From contig CP084614.1 in assembly GCA_025917655.1 (NCBI GenBank), positions 1,116,001 through 1,180,000 of the forward strand: 64,000 nucleotides of DNA, written 5' to 3'. Made by a program: the position numbers and the translations under genes. How positions within the stretch are numbered: position 1 is the first letter of the stretch; every line of letters begins with the position of its first letter. The stretch is from Chlorella sorokiniana (lineage: Eukaryota > Chlorophyta > Trebouxiophyceae > Chlorellales > Chlorellaceae). Below the pieces are notes generated by a model. That model worked only from the letters and a program-made list of their open reading frames with translations. It did no database searches and was not told the DNA's origin. Shown in pieces: positions 1 to 11,297 of this stretch.

Positions 1-1196
1 CGCCCCAGACGCGCCCGCGCTGCTGCAGCTGCAGCTCACCCACAGCACCAGCCCCTGGGCCGTGCTGGACCCCGCCCTGCTGCCGCCCCCCACCAGGCAG
101 GCAGCGACGGCAGCGCCAGCATGGCAGCAGCCCTGCGCGAGGGCCTGCCGCCGGAGGTCAGCCGCGCGCTGCGCCGCCGCTACTACCTGGTGCAGCGGGC
201 GCGGGAGGCGCGGGTGGTGGGCATCCTGGTGGGCACGCTGGGCGCGGCGGGGTACGGCGACGCGGTGGCCGCGCGCTGCGCGCGCGGCGGCGGCGGCGGG
301 CAAGAAGACCTACACGCTGCTCATGGGCAAGCCCAGCCCGGCCAAGCTGGCCAATTTTCCGGAGATCGAGGTGAGCCTGGGGCCGTGGCGCTGTGTGTTG
401 CTGGGCAGGCAGAAGAAGGGGCAGCGTGCGGGCTGGCCGCCGTTTCTGCCCCGGCCAGCTGTCCTCTCCTGCTGTTTGCGCGGGCCTGAGGCAGCCGCCG
501 CCGCCTCGTGCCGCCGCCCCACGCAGGTGTTTGTGCTGGTGGCGGATCCGCAGGGCCAGATCCTGGACAGCAAGGAGTACCTGGCCCCCATCATCACGCC
601 GCACGAGGCCGCCCTGGCCTTTGCGCCGGGCGGCGGCGAGGGCCAGTGGGACGAACGCGCCTACCGCCTCGACTTTGATGGGGTGGTGCGGCAGGCGGCG
701 GGCAGCGCGGCGGCAGGCGGGCCCAGCAGCCAACGTGGGCAGCCGCGCTTTTCGCTGGTCGCAGGGGGCCGCTACACCGGCGACGGCGGCGGCGGCAGCA
801 GCGGCAGCGATGACGACGAGGGCGGACTGGGGGGGGGCTGCCGCCGCCGACCCCGGCGCCGCGCTGGCGTTGCGCGCGCAGCAGGCGCTGCAGGTCAGCG
901 CGGCACCTGCAGGGCGCTCCGACCTGGTGGAGCACCGCTCGGCGGCAGACTACCTGCTGCACAAGCGGAGCTGGACGGGCGTGGAGGCGCCGCTGGTGGG
1001 CGCGCCGCACAAGGCTGCCGAGCTGGCGGCTGAGGGCGCAGCGGCAGGGCGGCGGGGTATGCCGATGAGCCGGGCCGCCCCACGCCAGAACAGCAGCAGG
1101 GGCTGGTGGGGGAAGGAGGAGCAGCAGCACCCAGGCAAGGCAGCTAGCTGTTGCTGCCCATCAATCTTCTGCGACAGAAGCCTACCCTTGCTGTAA
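1..1196 (+). CDS. DPH2: 2-(3-amino-3-carboxypropyl)histidine synthase subunit 2 (DPH2), 5' end missing
   Basis: DPH2 pairs with DPH1 in the first step of diphthamide formation, moving the aminocarboxypropyl group of S-adenosylmethionine onto a histidine of elongation factor 2 in the cytosol. The family signature is clear: a VGTLGAAGYGDAV segment at 211-270, KKTYTLLMGKPSPAKLANFPEIE at about 303-370 (GK..PAKLANFPEI is diagnostic), then FVLVADPQGQILDSKEYLAP at 530-588. The C-terminal HRSAADYLLHKRSW lies at 933-976. One intron (371-526, gtgagc...cgcag) separates the PEIE and FVLVA exons. The frame changes near 110-120, near 290-300 in a GGC run, and at the G9 run around 829-837. These are most likely sequence errors. 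The open frame closes at 1194-1196 inside the TGTAA poly(A) signal, so the true stop is probably earlier (1033 or 1068 in other frames). The gene starts before base 1. Confidence 0.85.
1192..1196 (+). terminator. TGTAA polyadenylation signal for DPH2
   Basis: TGTAA is the usual green-algal polyadenylation signal. It sits just after the DPH2 coding region, before the convergent RWP-RK gene. Confidence 0.5.
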
Positions 1197-1321
1197 AATC
1201 GCAGTGCTACACTCGTTTCACCTTGAGCACTAATCAAGGGCAAGCGCAGGCATGGACAGCAGCATTTGTGGGTAGTGACCGCTTCGTGTGTCCAGCCAGT
1301 GGCACTCTGGCGCGCGTGTGT

Positions 1322-2812
1322 TCAGCTGCATTGGCACTTCCGCTCGGAGCTGGAGCCTGGGGCGTTGCTGCCCGGCCTGCTCCTGGGCCAGCGCGCGACG
1401 CCCAACGTGCGGCACAGCCGGCGGAAGCTTGTGGTGGAGCACCCCAGTGCGGCTGCGGCCTGTGATGCTGACAGGTGCATCAGGCCCTGCACCTGGCGCA
1501 GCAAGGCGCCCTGCCGAACCGCCTGCTCCAGCTGGCTGGCCTGGGCGTGCCTTTTGCGAGCGCTGCTGGCAGGTGCGGGTGCGCGGATGAAGGGCGGTAT
1601 GCTTCCCTCGCCCTTGCCCTCTCCCTTGTTCGTTCCCCTGCGGTCAGCGGCGCTGTCGGTGCAGCGCCAGCTGCTCAGTGTGAACGTTCCATCTGCAGCA
1701 TTGTTGGTTGGCCTGGCCCATGGACCCCCCCCCCCCTCCCCCTTCTCAGCCACTGCTTACCTGCCATGCACGTCCGCCTTAGCCTCCTCATCAGTGCTCC
1801 AATAAAAGTCCTGCGACTGCACGCGCTGCCGCCGCGCCCGCTGAAAGCGCTCACGAGGCTCAGAGCCTTGGTGTTCTGGGTAGCTCACTCCCACTGGCTG
1901 TTGGGCTGGCGCCACAGTGGGCCACACAGCCACCGCACCCTGCTCAGAGAGTGGCAGGAACACTGTGTTGTCGGTTGCGGCCTTAGGGCGGTGGCTGGCA
2001 CCTTGGCTGCAGCCTCTGCGGCAGCACCTACCGGCGTCTTGTATGCAGTCATGGATGGCAGCAGGGGTGAAACCAGCATGTGTGGGTGCTGCTCGTGCGC
2101 TGCAACGGACAGAGACTGGGGCACTGCAGGTGTCAGGCGCAAGTGGGTGCCATGTGGTGCCCAGGGAATGGGGCGCTGCCGGCTGTGCCAGCTGTCCTTG
2201 GTGTTCGGTGGCACAGCAGGCCCCCAAAATCCAAAAACTCTGGGGTGGGCAGCACGCGCAGTTGAGACACTGGGGTACCCAGCAGGTGCAACTGGAGCAG
2301 CGCTGCAGGCGTGGGGGCACGCTGGGCAGGCGGGGCGTAGCGATGCCAACTGGCCACCCATAGCCCGGTGCCTCCAACTCTGGCTGGAGCTGGTGCAGGT
2401 CAGTGAGCGGGGACAAGCACATGTCCGCCAGCCAGCGCCCCTCCTCGCCCGTGCATGTGATGGGTGCTGGTCTGGAGCCATCTGGCGTCACCTGCAGTTG
2501 CCGCCTGGTCGAGTTGCCATGCCTGCCGAAGCTGGCTAGCAGCAGCAGGGCAGCTTGGGCCTCGTCCTCATCTGTCTCTGGCTGGTTTGACCTGGTGCTG
2601 CCTGCCGCTGTCGCCGATGTGTCAGCAGTGGTCCGCGGTGCACACCCATTAGGTTGCTGCGACCTCAAGCCTCGAGGAGGGCGCTGGTGCAACTTGGGCA
2701 GGTTGACTGGTGCCTCATCTGGTTGATAGTGCTTACTGCTGCTGCGGCCTGCTGTGCCATTCTCCTTGTCATCGCAGGGCGCTCGCTGAGCGAGCTTGGC
2801 CTTTAATCGCAT
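1322..2812 (-). CDS. RWP-RK domain protein (putative transcription factor)
   Basis: The last exon (about 1322-1574) encodes LSASQAAAALGCSTT, then SFRRLCRTLGVARWP and R-S-R. This fits the plant RWP-RK DNA-binding motif (AA..LG...T..(K/R)(K/R).CR..G(I/V).RWP). RWP-RK proteins are nuclear regulators of nitrogen response or gametogenesis in plants and algae. The motif is degenerate at its end, with RWPRSR where RWP.RK is usual. A long open frame from 2812 downwards (MRLKAKLAQRAPCDDKEN...) is the likely 5' exon. It is polar, rich in Gln, Ser and Pro, with an acidic stretch followed by AQAALLLLASFGR, and shows no recognisable domain. The splice path between the two parts is not fixed; possible donors are near 2495 (cag|gtgacg) and 2029 (gccg|gtaggt), and the acceptor is near 1575. 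Joining the two parts into one gene is inference; the RWP-RK exon is the firm part. Confidence 0.65.
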
Positions 2813-3282
2813 GCTTCTTAGATGTTTGAAAGCGATGTAAGGCTAGGGAAGAAGACTTCTTTAGAGTTGACCGCAGATACATCGCCCGATGTACTGCAGT
2901 TTTGGTTTGGACAGAGCCGGCCCCACCATTCAGACAAATTTAGCACTGAATCACTTGCGAATGAGGCTAAGGGCGGAATGGGTGCCGCGAGGGCTCCGTT
3001 CCGGACGGCGCTCACCTGCCTGTTGTTTCGCGCCTTTGTAGCCGCTAATGAAGCATACATAGGTGCAGAAGGACCTGAGGAGACCTGTAAACCGTGCAAC
3101 TTCCGCCAGGTGTAATGTGGTTTATGTCCAGGAGTGGCCCGGGTTGCAGCGCTCCTCCGTCCTGTCCTGTCATATAAGAACAGCCAGTAAATTGTTCAAC
3201 GTACTGCCTGGCCCGGGTGCGTCACCTCCACCCCCACCTGCCACCCCCGCCAAATGAGCGCTGGCTAAGTCCTTGGCTGCAG
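2813..3282. other. Divergent spacer between the RWP-RK and GINT1-like genes
   Basis: This stretch separates two genes read in opposite directions. It is lower in GC than its surroundings and probably holds both promoters plus the unidentified 5' exon of the GINT1-like gene. A short open frame with ATG at 2978 (MGAARAPFRTALTCLLFR, mildly hydrophobic) could be that first exon. I could not join it in phase to the acceptor at 3282, so I do not call it. Confidence 0.4.
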
Positions 3283-6200
3283 GGTGCCGCCTCCTTTGGA
3301 GTCTTGTTTGGCGGCGATGCAGGGCCGCTCAAACTGCAGCCCATCGACCTTCTTGGCGTGGAGACTGAGCATGCATTGCCCCTGGCTAACCCAGTGCTCA
3401 CACCGCTGGAGCTCACTGAGCAGCTGTCCTCTGGCGGCGGCACGGGAGACAACTCCACCGGCAGGCTGGCCGCCGTGGATGCCCTCTCTCACCCCACACT
3501 GGTGGCCACCCCCGACAACCGGCTGCTGCTGTTCTTTGCGGCGCACGCATGCGGGCGGGACCGGTGGGGCATCGCCGCGGCGGAGTCGCCGGACGGCAGC
3601 GGGCTGACCTGGCGAGGGCTGGGCATGGTGGCAGAGGACGAAGCCCGCGACCTGCACGCCCCCGCCCTGTTCCAGCACGACGGCCAGGTGGGGCGCACGT
3701 GGTGCATGGCCCTCTACCTCTGGCTCGCCCTGGTGGCGCAGCAGCACCGAGCGCCAGGGACCCCGCTCAGCAGAGCCAGGGTTTTCAGTCCCAGTCGCCG
3801 CTGCGCATTGCGCCGACCCTGCACTGGTGCCAGCTGCCCCCCCCGCCCCCGGCCTCCCCCTCTGACTGGTCCGCAGTGGTACCTGGTGCCGGAGGCGGAG
3901 GGACAGCAGGAGGTGCGGCTCCTCGCCGCCGACCGCTTCCCTGTGAGCTGGCGGCCGGCCGGCACGCTGCTGCGGCAGCCCCTGTCTGGGGTGCGCGTGG
4001 CGCAGCACGGGGGCGCCTGGTGGCTCGTGGGGCACAGGCGCAGCGCTGGCGCCAGCGAGGCAGACCGCCTGGCGGTGTTCACTGCACGCTCGCCGCTGGG
4101 GCCCTGGGAGGAGCACCCGGCGGCGGCGGCCCCCACCACGCGCCCACCAGCGCCGGCAGCCTGCTCTCCTGGAACGACAGCCTGCTGCGGGTGGGCCGCT
4201 CCTGCCGCGGCGGCGTGTGCGGCGCGGGCTGGCCGCTGTGGAGATGCAGGCGGCGGGAGGGGGCCTGCAGGAGCGGCGGGTGCCGCTGGATGTGGGGAGC
4301 GTCTGTGGCGCCAGCGCACCGCCTGGGACTCGGCGGGCTGGACCCACCTGGCGGTCGCCCGCCGCCCCGACGGCGCCTGGCTGGCGGTGGTACAGGGCTC
4401 GCAGCTGCCGCCAGAGGCGCCCGCGCTGTCGCGCCAGCTGCAGGCGGCAATCGCAGCGCTGCGCGCCTGCGCCTTGGCCTGCATCCTGATGCTGCTGCTC
4501 AGCGCGGCGGTGCGGCTGCCGCCGCTGCGTGCCGCCCTGCGCCGGCGGCGCTGGGGACGGCTTCTGCTGGGCTGTGCGGGCGGGTCGGTGCCTCGCAAGG
4601 CGGGCCAAGCAGAGGGCAGGGCGGATGGCGCCACCCTGCTGCCCACCGTGTTTGTCCAGCTGCTGGGAGCGCAGGCTGCCCACGCCAAGCTCACATCCCG
4701 GCCGCGCAGCACCGGCAGCGCCACGCAGCACCAGGCGGGCGGCGGCAGCGCCCGACCGCAGGCAGCGGCCGAGCCGCGGCGCGCGGCGGCGCCCTGGCGC
4801 GACTGCGCCGCCACCTGCCGCCCTGGCGCGTTGCGCTGGCGTCGCTCGCTCTGGTTGCCGCGCTGGGCGGGATGTCAGCAACGCGCCGCGTGCAGCGCAT
4901 CGCGCAGCCCTTCTTTGTGCCGCCGCACGCGCTGCCTGTGGGCGGCCAGTGGAGCCGCTTCACTCTGATGGTGATGAGCTACGACGCGCGCCTGCGCCAG
5001 CTGCGCTGGTACGTCAGCCACTACTCGCGCTGCCCCTCGGTTGGTGAGTGTGCAGCGTGTGCTTTTTGCTGTGCGTTGGGACCACATTGCGCGGCCTGAC
5101 GCCCATCCTGCCAGCTGCAGCTGCCTCAGCGCGCCTGCCGGCGGGGTGTCAAGAGCCTCCGCCGCCGCTGCTGCCCAGGCGAGATACTGGTGGTGTGGAA
5201 CCGCGGGCGCCGCCCCGCCCCGCCGACCTGGGCAGCGCGGTGCCGGTGCGGGTTCGGCGCGAGGCGGCCAACTCCATGAACAACCGCTTCCGCCCCGACC
5301 CGGACATGCGGTTCAGGTGCGGGAGCGGGGGTGGGGGTGTGAGGGCGGGGGCCAGCCCGGGCCAGGGCCTGTTGCTGTGCAGGCGGCGTCCCCGCAAGCG
5401 TGCGGACAGCACCTGTAGGGCCAGTCCAGGGCCCTGTCAACCAACTGTGCTGTGGCTGAGCAGCCGCTCAGCAGCTGCCCCCTGCGAGCTGTGCTGTGCC
5501 CCCCCCAAACACACACAGGGCGGTGCTGTCCCTGGACGACGACATCATGATGCCCTGCACCACCATAGAGGCTGCCTTTGCGCGGTGGCGCCGCACGCCG
5601 CACACGCTGCTGGGGTTCTACCCGCGCCTGCTGCTGCCCCAGGGGGCGGGACGCGCCGGGGCCTCCCGTGTACCGCTTTGAGGACAGCGTGTTTGAGCAG
5701 GTGCGCTCCCGGCAGGCCTGACCGCCCGGATCCTGCGTTCGAACCGCACCCTCCAACGGTGCTGCCGGGTGCGCTGCCAACGGCCCTCCCCGCTCGCTCC
5801 ATGCCGCCGCGCTGCTGCGCCCTCAGGGCGCGTACAACGCCATCCTGGCGGGGGCGGCCTTCATGGACAGCGCCGCCCTGTTCCCGCTCTACTCCTCCCC
5901 GGCTCTGGGCGCTGCGCGCGCTTTGGTGGATGAGGGTGAGGTGTGGGGGGGGTGGGGGGCAGGTTGTGGGGATGGGTCGTGTGGGTGGGGGCCAGGCAGG
6001 ACAAGGAGGAGCAGTTGACAAGTAAATCTGTTCCATGTTCCATGATTAAACAGCAAAGCAAGGGGGGTGGCGTCCTGGAGGCATCTGTGCTTGAGTAGCC
6101 GCCGCCCACCACCTCCCCACCCCCACATTGGCGCTGCTGTGTGCACGGTGGTGCGGCCAATGCCGCAATCGCCTGCCGCCTCCCACCCTTCTTTTGCCAG

Positions 6201-6693
6201 TGTTCAATTGCGACGATTTGCTGCTCAACTATGTGGCTGCAAACTGGTCGAGCACGCTGGCAACAGCAAGCCAAACCGGCGACGGGAGCAGCGCCGCAGC
6301 GGCAAGCGGGCAGCGCCGCCAGCTGTGCAGCTGGTGCGCCCCGAGCGTCGCATCGACGTCAGCCGGCTGAGCGGCGTCGGTGAGTGCGCGCGCGCCCTGC
6401 TGCCCTGGCTGCTGCCTGCCCGCTTTTTTTTTTGAACGACGGCCACCAGCATGTGCAGCCGACTGGCTGCTCAACACTCCTGCTCGCCTTCCAAGCGTGG
6501 TGAGCTCTTGCCCTGCCTGCACGCAGGCATCAGCCACAATATGGCGAGGTTCAAGGCCGCCGCCGACCGCTGCCTCGCCGACTTTACGGCGCTGTTTGGC
6601 GGCTCGCCGATGCGTGTGCGCATGCTGGAGGCGCACTATGGGCCTCCGCCCAACTGCCGTTTGTGGCCTCTTGACTGCATGTACCTGGGATGA
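3283..6693 (+). CDS. GINT1: GINT1-like inositolphosphorylceramide glycosyltransferase: GH43-like domain fused to GT64
   Basis: Plant GINT1 adds glucosamine or N-acetylglucosamine to glycosyl inositolphosphorylceramides in the Golgi. It combines a GH43-like domain with an exostosin-type GT64 domain, and both are visible here. GH43-like part: ALSHPTLVATPDNRLLLFFA (3484-3543), then after an intron (3688-3876) WYLVPEAEG, RWPAGTLLRQPL-like and FTARSPLGPWEEHP blocks (3877-4110). A hydrophobic segment (CALACILMLLLSAAV, about 4470-4515) follows. GT64 part: RFTLMVMSYDARLRQLRWYV (4954-5013), EILVVWNRG (5181-5207), NSMNNRFRPDPDMRF, and LSLDDDIMMPC with its DDD metal motif (5526-5560). The end is FNCDDLLLNYVAANW and a final exon 6527-6693. 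Introns fit 5044-5178, 5317-5518, 5701-5826, 5936-6200 and 6380-6526. Frames shift near 4115, 4210, 4300, 4800, 5210 and 5650, probably from sequence errors. The 5' end is not determined. Confidence 0.82.
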
Positions 6694-7035
6694 AACGGAC
6701 TGCATGCTTTTTGCGTCAACAGTTCCATCTGCACATGCGCTCATGCCGTCAAGGTCTGACGCCGCGCTCATAGTCTGCCTGGGCGCTGGCCGCTATGCCT
6801 CCCTGACTCCTGCGTCCTCCCAGGGCCGGCAGAGGCCTGCTTAAACACACTAAACGCTGTGTGTCATTGATGTTCACTCGGAAAAGCAGCTTCCTGGCAA
6901 GAGGCGTGTACCACATGTACTCGCGCATAAGTCGCCGACCTCCACGGCAACCCTGGTGTCGCGTCTGATTGATCACCACATGCGTTCAACCGTCCGTCGG
7001 CAATTTTCACCACGGAGCCCGAGGACGCGCTTGGT
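6694..7035. other. Spacer: 3' end of GINT1-like gene and promoter of FkbM gene
   Basis: The spacer runs between two genes in the same direction. It has no long frame with family similarity and no TGTAA that I can see. It must hold the end of the upstream transcript and the promoter of the next gene. Confidence 0.4.
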
Positions 7036-9427
7036 ATGAAGCCCCCATCGCCATCGTTAATTAGACCGACCCTGCGCAGCAAAATCCGCATTCTGCTCCT
7101 TGCAGCAGTCGTAGTTGCGGCAGTGGTGGCAGTGAAAGGTGCGAACGCACTGCTTGGCGTTGGCGGCCAGCGCGCCCTCTGGGTGCAGCCGCTTGGTTCA
7201 CAGGCAGTTGGCTCTGGCCGCCCTGCGTTGCTCCCAGTCAGCCACCCCTCCTCCTTTGCTGCCCTACAGGAAGGTTCTCGCTGCAGAAGCAACGACAGCC
7301 TGCACCGCAAGCAGCGGCTGATGCAGGTGTTGCTTCTGCTGGCATTTCCGCGTCCAAGGGCCTGCGAACCGCTGCCGCCTGCCAGCTGACGCGCCGTGCA
7401 CCTCACGACCACAATATCTTGCTTCGCAGGAGGAAAGAGCGAAGGGCAGGATGGGGGGATGGGCGGGTTCTTTCCTGCACCGCGAGGCCGACCCGCAGCT
7501 CAACACCCTGCTGGACCGCAGCAGCCGGCTGTCGCCGGTGGTGCGCTGCACTGCTGACGTTCACTTCACCAAGCTGGCCGCGAGCCAGCTGAGCCAGTTG
7601 AACGAGGCAATTGAGCGGGCGGTTAAGTCCAACCAGACGATGCGGCCCCCAGGGGTTGCCTTTGCTGCGCAGCGAATGCCATGCCAGTGAGTCGCTGGTG
7701 TGGGCTCGCGCTGGCCGGCACCCAGCGGCACATGCCCAAGCGATGCATGTGACCGGACTTTGGCTTCATGCGCTGGTCTGTTGCGAGCAGGCCCGCAGCT
7801 CCCGCTGTTGACCCTGTGCTCGGCTGCCTGCAGGGCGGGCACCATCGCCGCGCAGAAGGGCAAGTGCTGCGCGCAGCCGGTGCACTTCCGCCTCGGCTCC
7901 ACCGACTTCTCCGTCTTCCAGCAGGTGGGCGCCGTGCGCGCTGCTGGCTGCTGCCTGGCATGCATGCCACGCCGCCGCTGCTGCTGGTGCTTGGGTCCCT
8001 GCCAGCTGACCTGGCCGGGCCGCCCTCCACCCTCCGCAGGTGTTTCAGTACCACTACATGCGCTACCTGTACACCCTGTTTGCGGAAGAGCCGCCGCAGT
8101 ACATCCTGGACGCGGGTGGGCGGTGCTGCCTGGCCAGCGGCCAGCGCGGCCTGCCAAACACTGCTGCTGTCCCAGCCCCACCGGACCTCTGCGGCCGCCG
8201 CCCTCACATGCATGTGCCGCTCGCGGGCCCTGTCCTGCCTCTGCCCTGTAGGCGCCAACGCCGGCTTTGCCAGCCTGCTGTTCAAGCTGCTGTGGCCCAA
8301 CACCACCGTCGTCTCGCTGGAGCCAGACGCCTCGAACTTTGCCATGCTGCAGGCCAACACCAGGGGTGCGCAGGGCCGCGTTTTGATCTTTGTGTTTCGA
8401 CTTTTCCTGTATATGTGTGTGGGGGGGAGGTGCGCGGCGCGGCGGTGCGATTGCACTGGCTGGGGCAGGAACGGGTGTATGTGCATGCCGAGTGGCGGCA
8501 GGCGGCGTGCGCAGCGCGTGTGTGGGTAGCAGCCCTGAGGGAGCCAAGCATCGCGTTTCCCGTGTCGCCTCACCTCCTCCCCTGCTCCCTGCCTGCCCTG
8601 TGCACCTCCCCTGGCCTGGCCGCAGCTTCAGGGGGCTGCATGCGCTGAACGCGGGGCTGTGGGGCCACAAGGCCAACATCACCGTGAAGACCACCCAGCA
8701 CGGCAACTGGGGCCGCGTGTTCCGTGAGGCCGAGGCCGGCGAGAGCGGCATGCCCGCATACTCGGTCGCTGACGTGGCCGCCATGCTGAACATCCCTGCC
8801 TTTGACTTTGTGAAGATTGACATCGAGGGTAGGGCTCGCATGCCCCGTGTGTGTGTGTGTGCGTGTGAGAGGGTGGTGTTGGGGGATGCGGGGTGGAGGG
8901 CCATGCCACAAGCAGCAGACGGGCCTGCTGCACCTGCCTGCAAAGATCTGTGCTGGTGGCCAACCGCTGCCCTACACCTGTCCCTTCCTCCCGCGCCGCC
9001 CGCAGGCGCGGAGGGCATGGTGTTTGAGCCCAGCGCCGACTTTGGCTGGATCAAGCAGGCCCGCGCCGTGTCCCTGGAGATCCACGACTACTTTGCCGAC
9101 TACTTTGGGCTGGGCCCCACCTCGGAGCAGGTGGTGTCCAAGCGCATCGCAGCCGCCTTTGCCCCTACCGGCTACCGCTCCGCCTCCGACAACGAGCACG
9201 TCCTCTTCATCCAACCCGCCCACCTGGACTCCTTGATGGCCTCCCCCGCCATGGCCGGCGCCAAGAAGGCCGCCGAGGCGGCGGAAGCAGCCGCAAAGAA
9301 GGCAGCAGCCGCAAAAACGCGCCCAAAGGAGACGGACCGTAGCGCTGCGGTGCACTTGCTTCTGCTGTATGCGCAATGCCTGCCTCGCATGTATGCCTGG
9401 TCCAGCTTTCGAACATGCAGTGATTGA
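7036..9427 (+). CDS. FkbM-family S-adenosylmethionine methyltransferase with N-terminal signal anchor
   Basis: The protein is a Methyltransf_21 (FkbM) type enzyme, an O-methyltransferase family with varied or unknown substrates. The start at 7036 gives a short basic N-terminus and a hydrophobic anchor (IRILLLAAVVVAAVVAV), so a type II protein of the secretory pathway is likely. The SAM-binding core is split over exons: ILDAGANAGFASLLFKLLWP with VVSLEPDASNFAMLQANT (8103-8365), FRGLHALNAGLWGHKANITV (8627-8686) and FDFVKIDIEGAEGMVFEP (8811-9033). Exons fit roughly 7036-7138, 7270-7326, 7430-7682, 7834-7924, 8040-8115, 8252-8365, 8626-8828 and 9006-9427. Phases at two early junctions do not close, so the 5' exons are approximate. 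The C-terminus is a Lys/Ala-rich tail. The substrate is unknown; glycan methylation is a guess from the anchor. Confidence 0.8.
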
Positions 9428-9527
9428 ACCGATTTCATGCTGTTTTCTGCCACTCTGCATGAAACGGCTGCACCATGCAGCAAAGCTGCCGGCGTGTCGC
9501 TCATTTTCCATCGCCCATGGCCGCTGC

Positions 9528-9532
9528 TGTAA
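9528..9532 (+). terminator. TGTAA polyadenylation signal for the FkbM gene
   Basis: TGTAA lies 101 bases after the FkbM stop codon and before the next ATG at 9628. Confidence 0.55.
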
Positions 9533-9627
9533 ACGAATGGACTCTGACGGCTGTCGTTGGCCAAGCGGTTTTTCTGCATCCTTTGATCTATGAGCCTCTC
9601 ACTGGCCCCAGACCGGCAACGACCAAC

Positions 9628-11137
9628 ATGAACGAGGTGCAGTTCTTTGTGACGGGGTTCAGTTCGTTTGCTGGAGTGGAGGAGAATCCAACAGAGCGAC
9701 TGATTGGTTTGCTGGACGACTGCCTCGAAGGCGGCTCCCCGGGTGCGTCGTGTTCTTGCCGACAGTGGCGCTCTGACTTGTGAGTGCCTGCACCCGGTCT
9801 CCAGAATCATCAGTACAACAGCGAGCTGCTCTGGCTGAGCTGCAAGCAGAGACCGTGTGCCTGTCGCTGCAAGCAACAACCATGTTGTTGCAACGCCCGT
9901 CCAAAGCCGCTCCCTGCTTTGTGCGGCTTCAACTGCAGATCCCAGCTACCGGGTGCTTGGCACCAAAGTGCTTCCATGCATGGGGCATGCGGTTCGGGAA
10001 TGGCTGGTGCGCCTGTACAGCGTGCGCCTGCCTGGGGCAGCAGCACCCGACGCTCCCGTCGTTCTGGTGAGCAAGGGGTGGTGGCCACCTGGCCGCTTCT
10101 ATCGCTCCTCCAGCAGCATTCACCGCCCGCACTGATGCGCCACGGCGCCAGTCAGGCTCACGTCCACACCCAGACCGGTGCCCCCTGCAGCGCACCTGGG
10201 GGCCGCACCCAGCGCCCTGCCCCCCACTAGGCGCCCTGCCGTGCCCTCCTTGCTTGCAGCTGCACCTGGGAGTGGACGTGGGCGGGCGCCACTTCAAGCT
10301 GGAGCAGCAGGCGGTGAACGAAGCGTCGTTCCGCGTGCCGGATGAAGCCGGGTGGCAGCCGCAGCGGCAGCGGGTGGACACGCACCCCGGCCTCACCCTC
10401 TCCTCCCGCCTCCTCACAGACCTGGACGCGGCGGCGCTGGCAGGTGCGGGTGCATTCGCCTGGCCTGCACTGGGCACCTCCGCAGCGCGCTGGCACGCTG
10501 CCGTGTGGGACATGCGTAGGCAAGGGCGTAGCCAGCTGCAGCCGTGCAAGCCTGAGGTGGGCATGTGCGGCGGCTCCGCACCCTTGCCCCTACCCACCCA
10601 CGGCCCCACACCCCGCCCCATCCCAACCCGCAGCCAAGCTGACGCGGCGGGGGCACGAGGTGCAGCCCAGCCTGGACGCGGGGCGCTTTGTGTGCAACCT
10701 CACCTACTACCTCTCCCTGCTGCACAGCCAGCTGGGGCGGGAGCGGGACGGGCGCCCCCTGCACTCCCTCTTCCTGCACGTCCCCCCCCGCCGAGGTGGT
10801 GCCCCTGCACCGCCAGCTGCACCTCCTGCTGGACCTCATGCACGAGGTGGCCGCCCAACTCGCTGCACAATCAGCAGCAACCCCTGCAGCAGCGGAAGCA
10901 GCAGCAGCGGAAGAACAAGCACAGGCAACAGCGGCAGTGGATGGCGGGGCATCGCCATCGCTTGCAGCGGCGGCAGACGAGGCAGCGCTGCCCAACGGGG
11001 CCACAAGCAACACGATGCTGGTTCGTGAAACCGCCGCTGTGCAGGCGGTGGCAGTCACTGAGGCGGCCACGAGAAGCAGCGGAGCATCAGCAGCGGGACA
11101 ACCGCGGGCTCCACAGGTTGCAGCCAGGCCGGACTGA
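9628..11137 (+). CDS. Pyroglutamyl-peptidase I (peptidase C15)
   Basis: This cytosolic cysteine peptidase removes N-terminal pyroglutamate from peptides. The start at 9628 gives MNEVQFFVTGFSSFAGVEEN followed by PTE, matching the family N-terminus (TGF..F.GV.ENPTE). Later blocks are PSYRVLGTKVLP (9941-9976), LHLGVDVGGRHFKLEQQAVN (10260-10319, with the catalytic-Glu region) and AGRFVCNLTYY (about 10677-10709), which carries the catalytic Cys. FLHVP (about 10771-10785) carries the catalytic His. Clear introns are 10067-10259 and 10444-10633. The exons between 9743 and 9938 are uncertain. The C8 run at 10782-10789 has one C too many: deleting one restores HVPPAEVVPLHRQLHLLLDL. After the peptidase fold the frame continues about 90 residues as an Ala/Gln/Thr-rich tail that the family normally lacks. 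Confidence 0.88.
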
Positions 11138-11216
11138 GCAGCATGTTTTCATTCGGTGAGTCTGCTTCCCAACAGAGGAGCTCCAAAGAGGGGTTTGCAT
11201 TGTTGGCATTGCACCC

Positions 11217-11221
11217 TGTAA
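11217..11221 (+). terminator. TGTAA polyadenylation signal for pyroglutamyl-peptidase gene
   Basis: TGTAA lies 80 bases after the stop codon, inside the 160-base gap before the end of the convergent UGGT gene. Confidence 0.6.
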
Positions 11222-11297
11222 AATGTGTGAATCGCGTTGGCGACCACGCCTCAGGCTTGCAAGGAAAACACGCTGCAGCCGCCAGCGGGGCCAGGGC

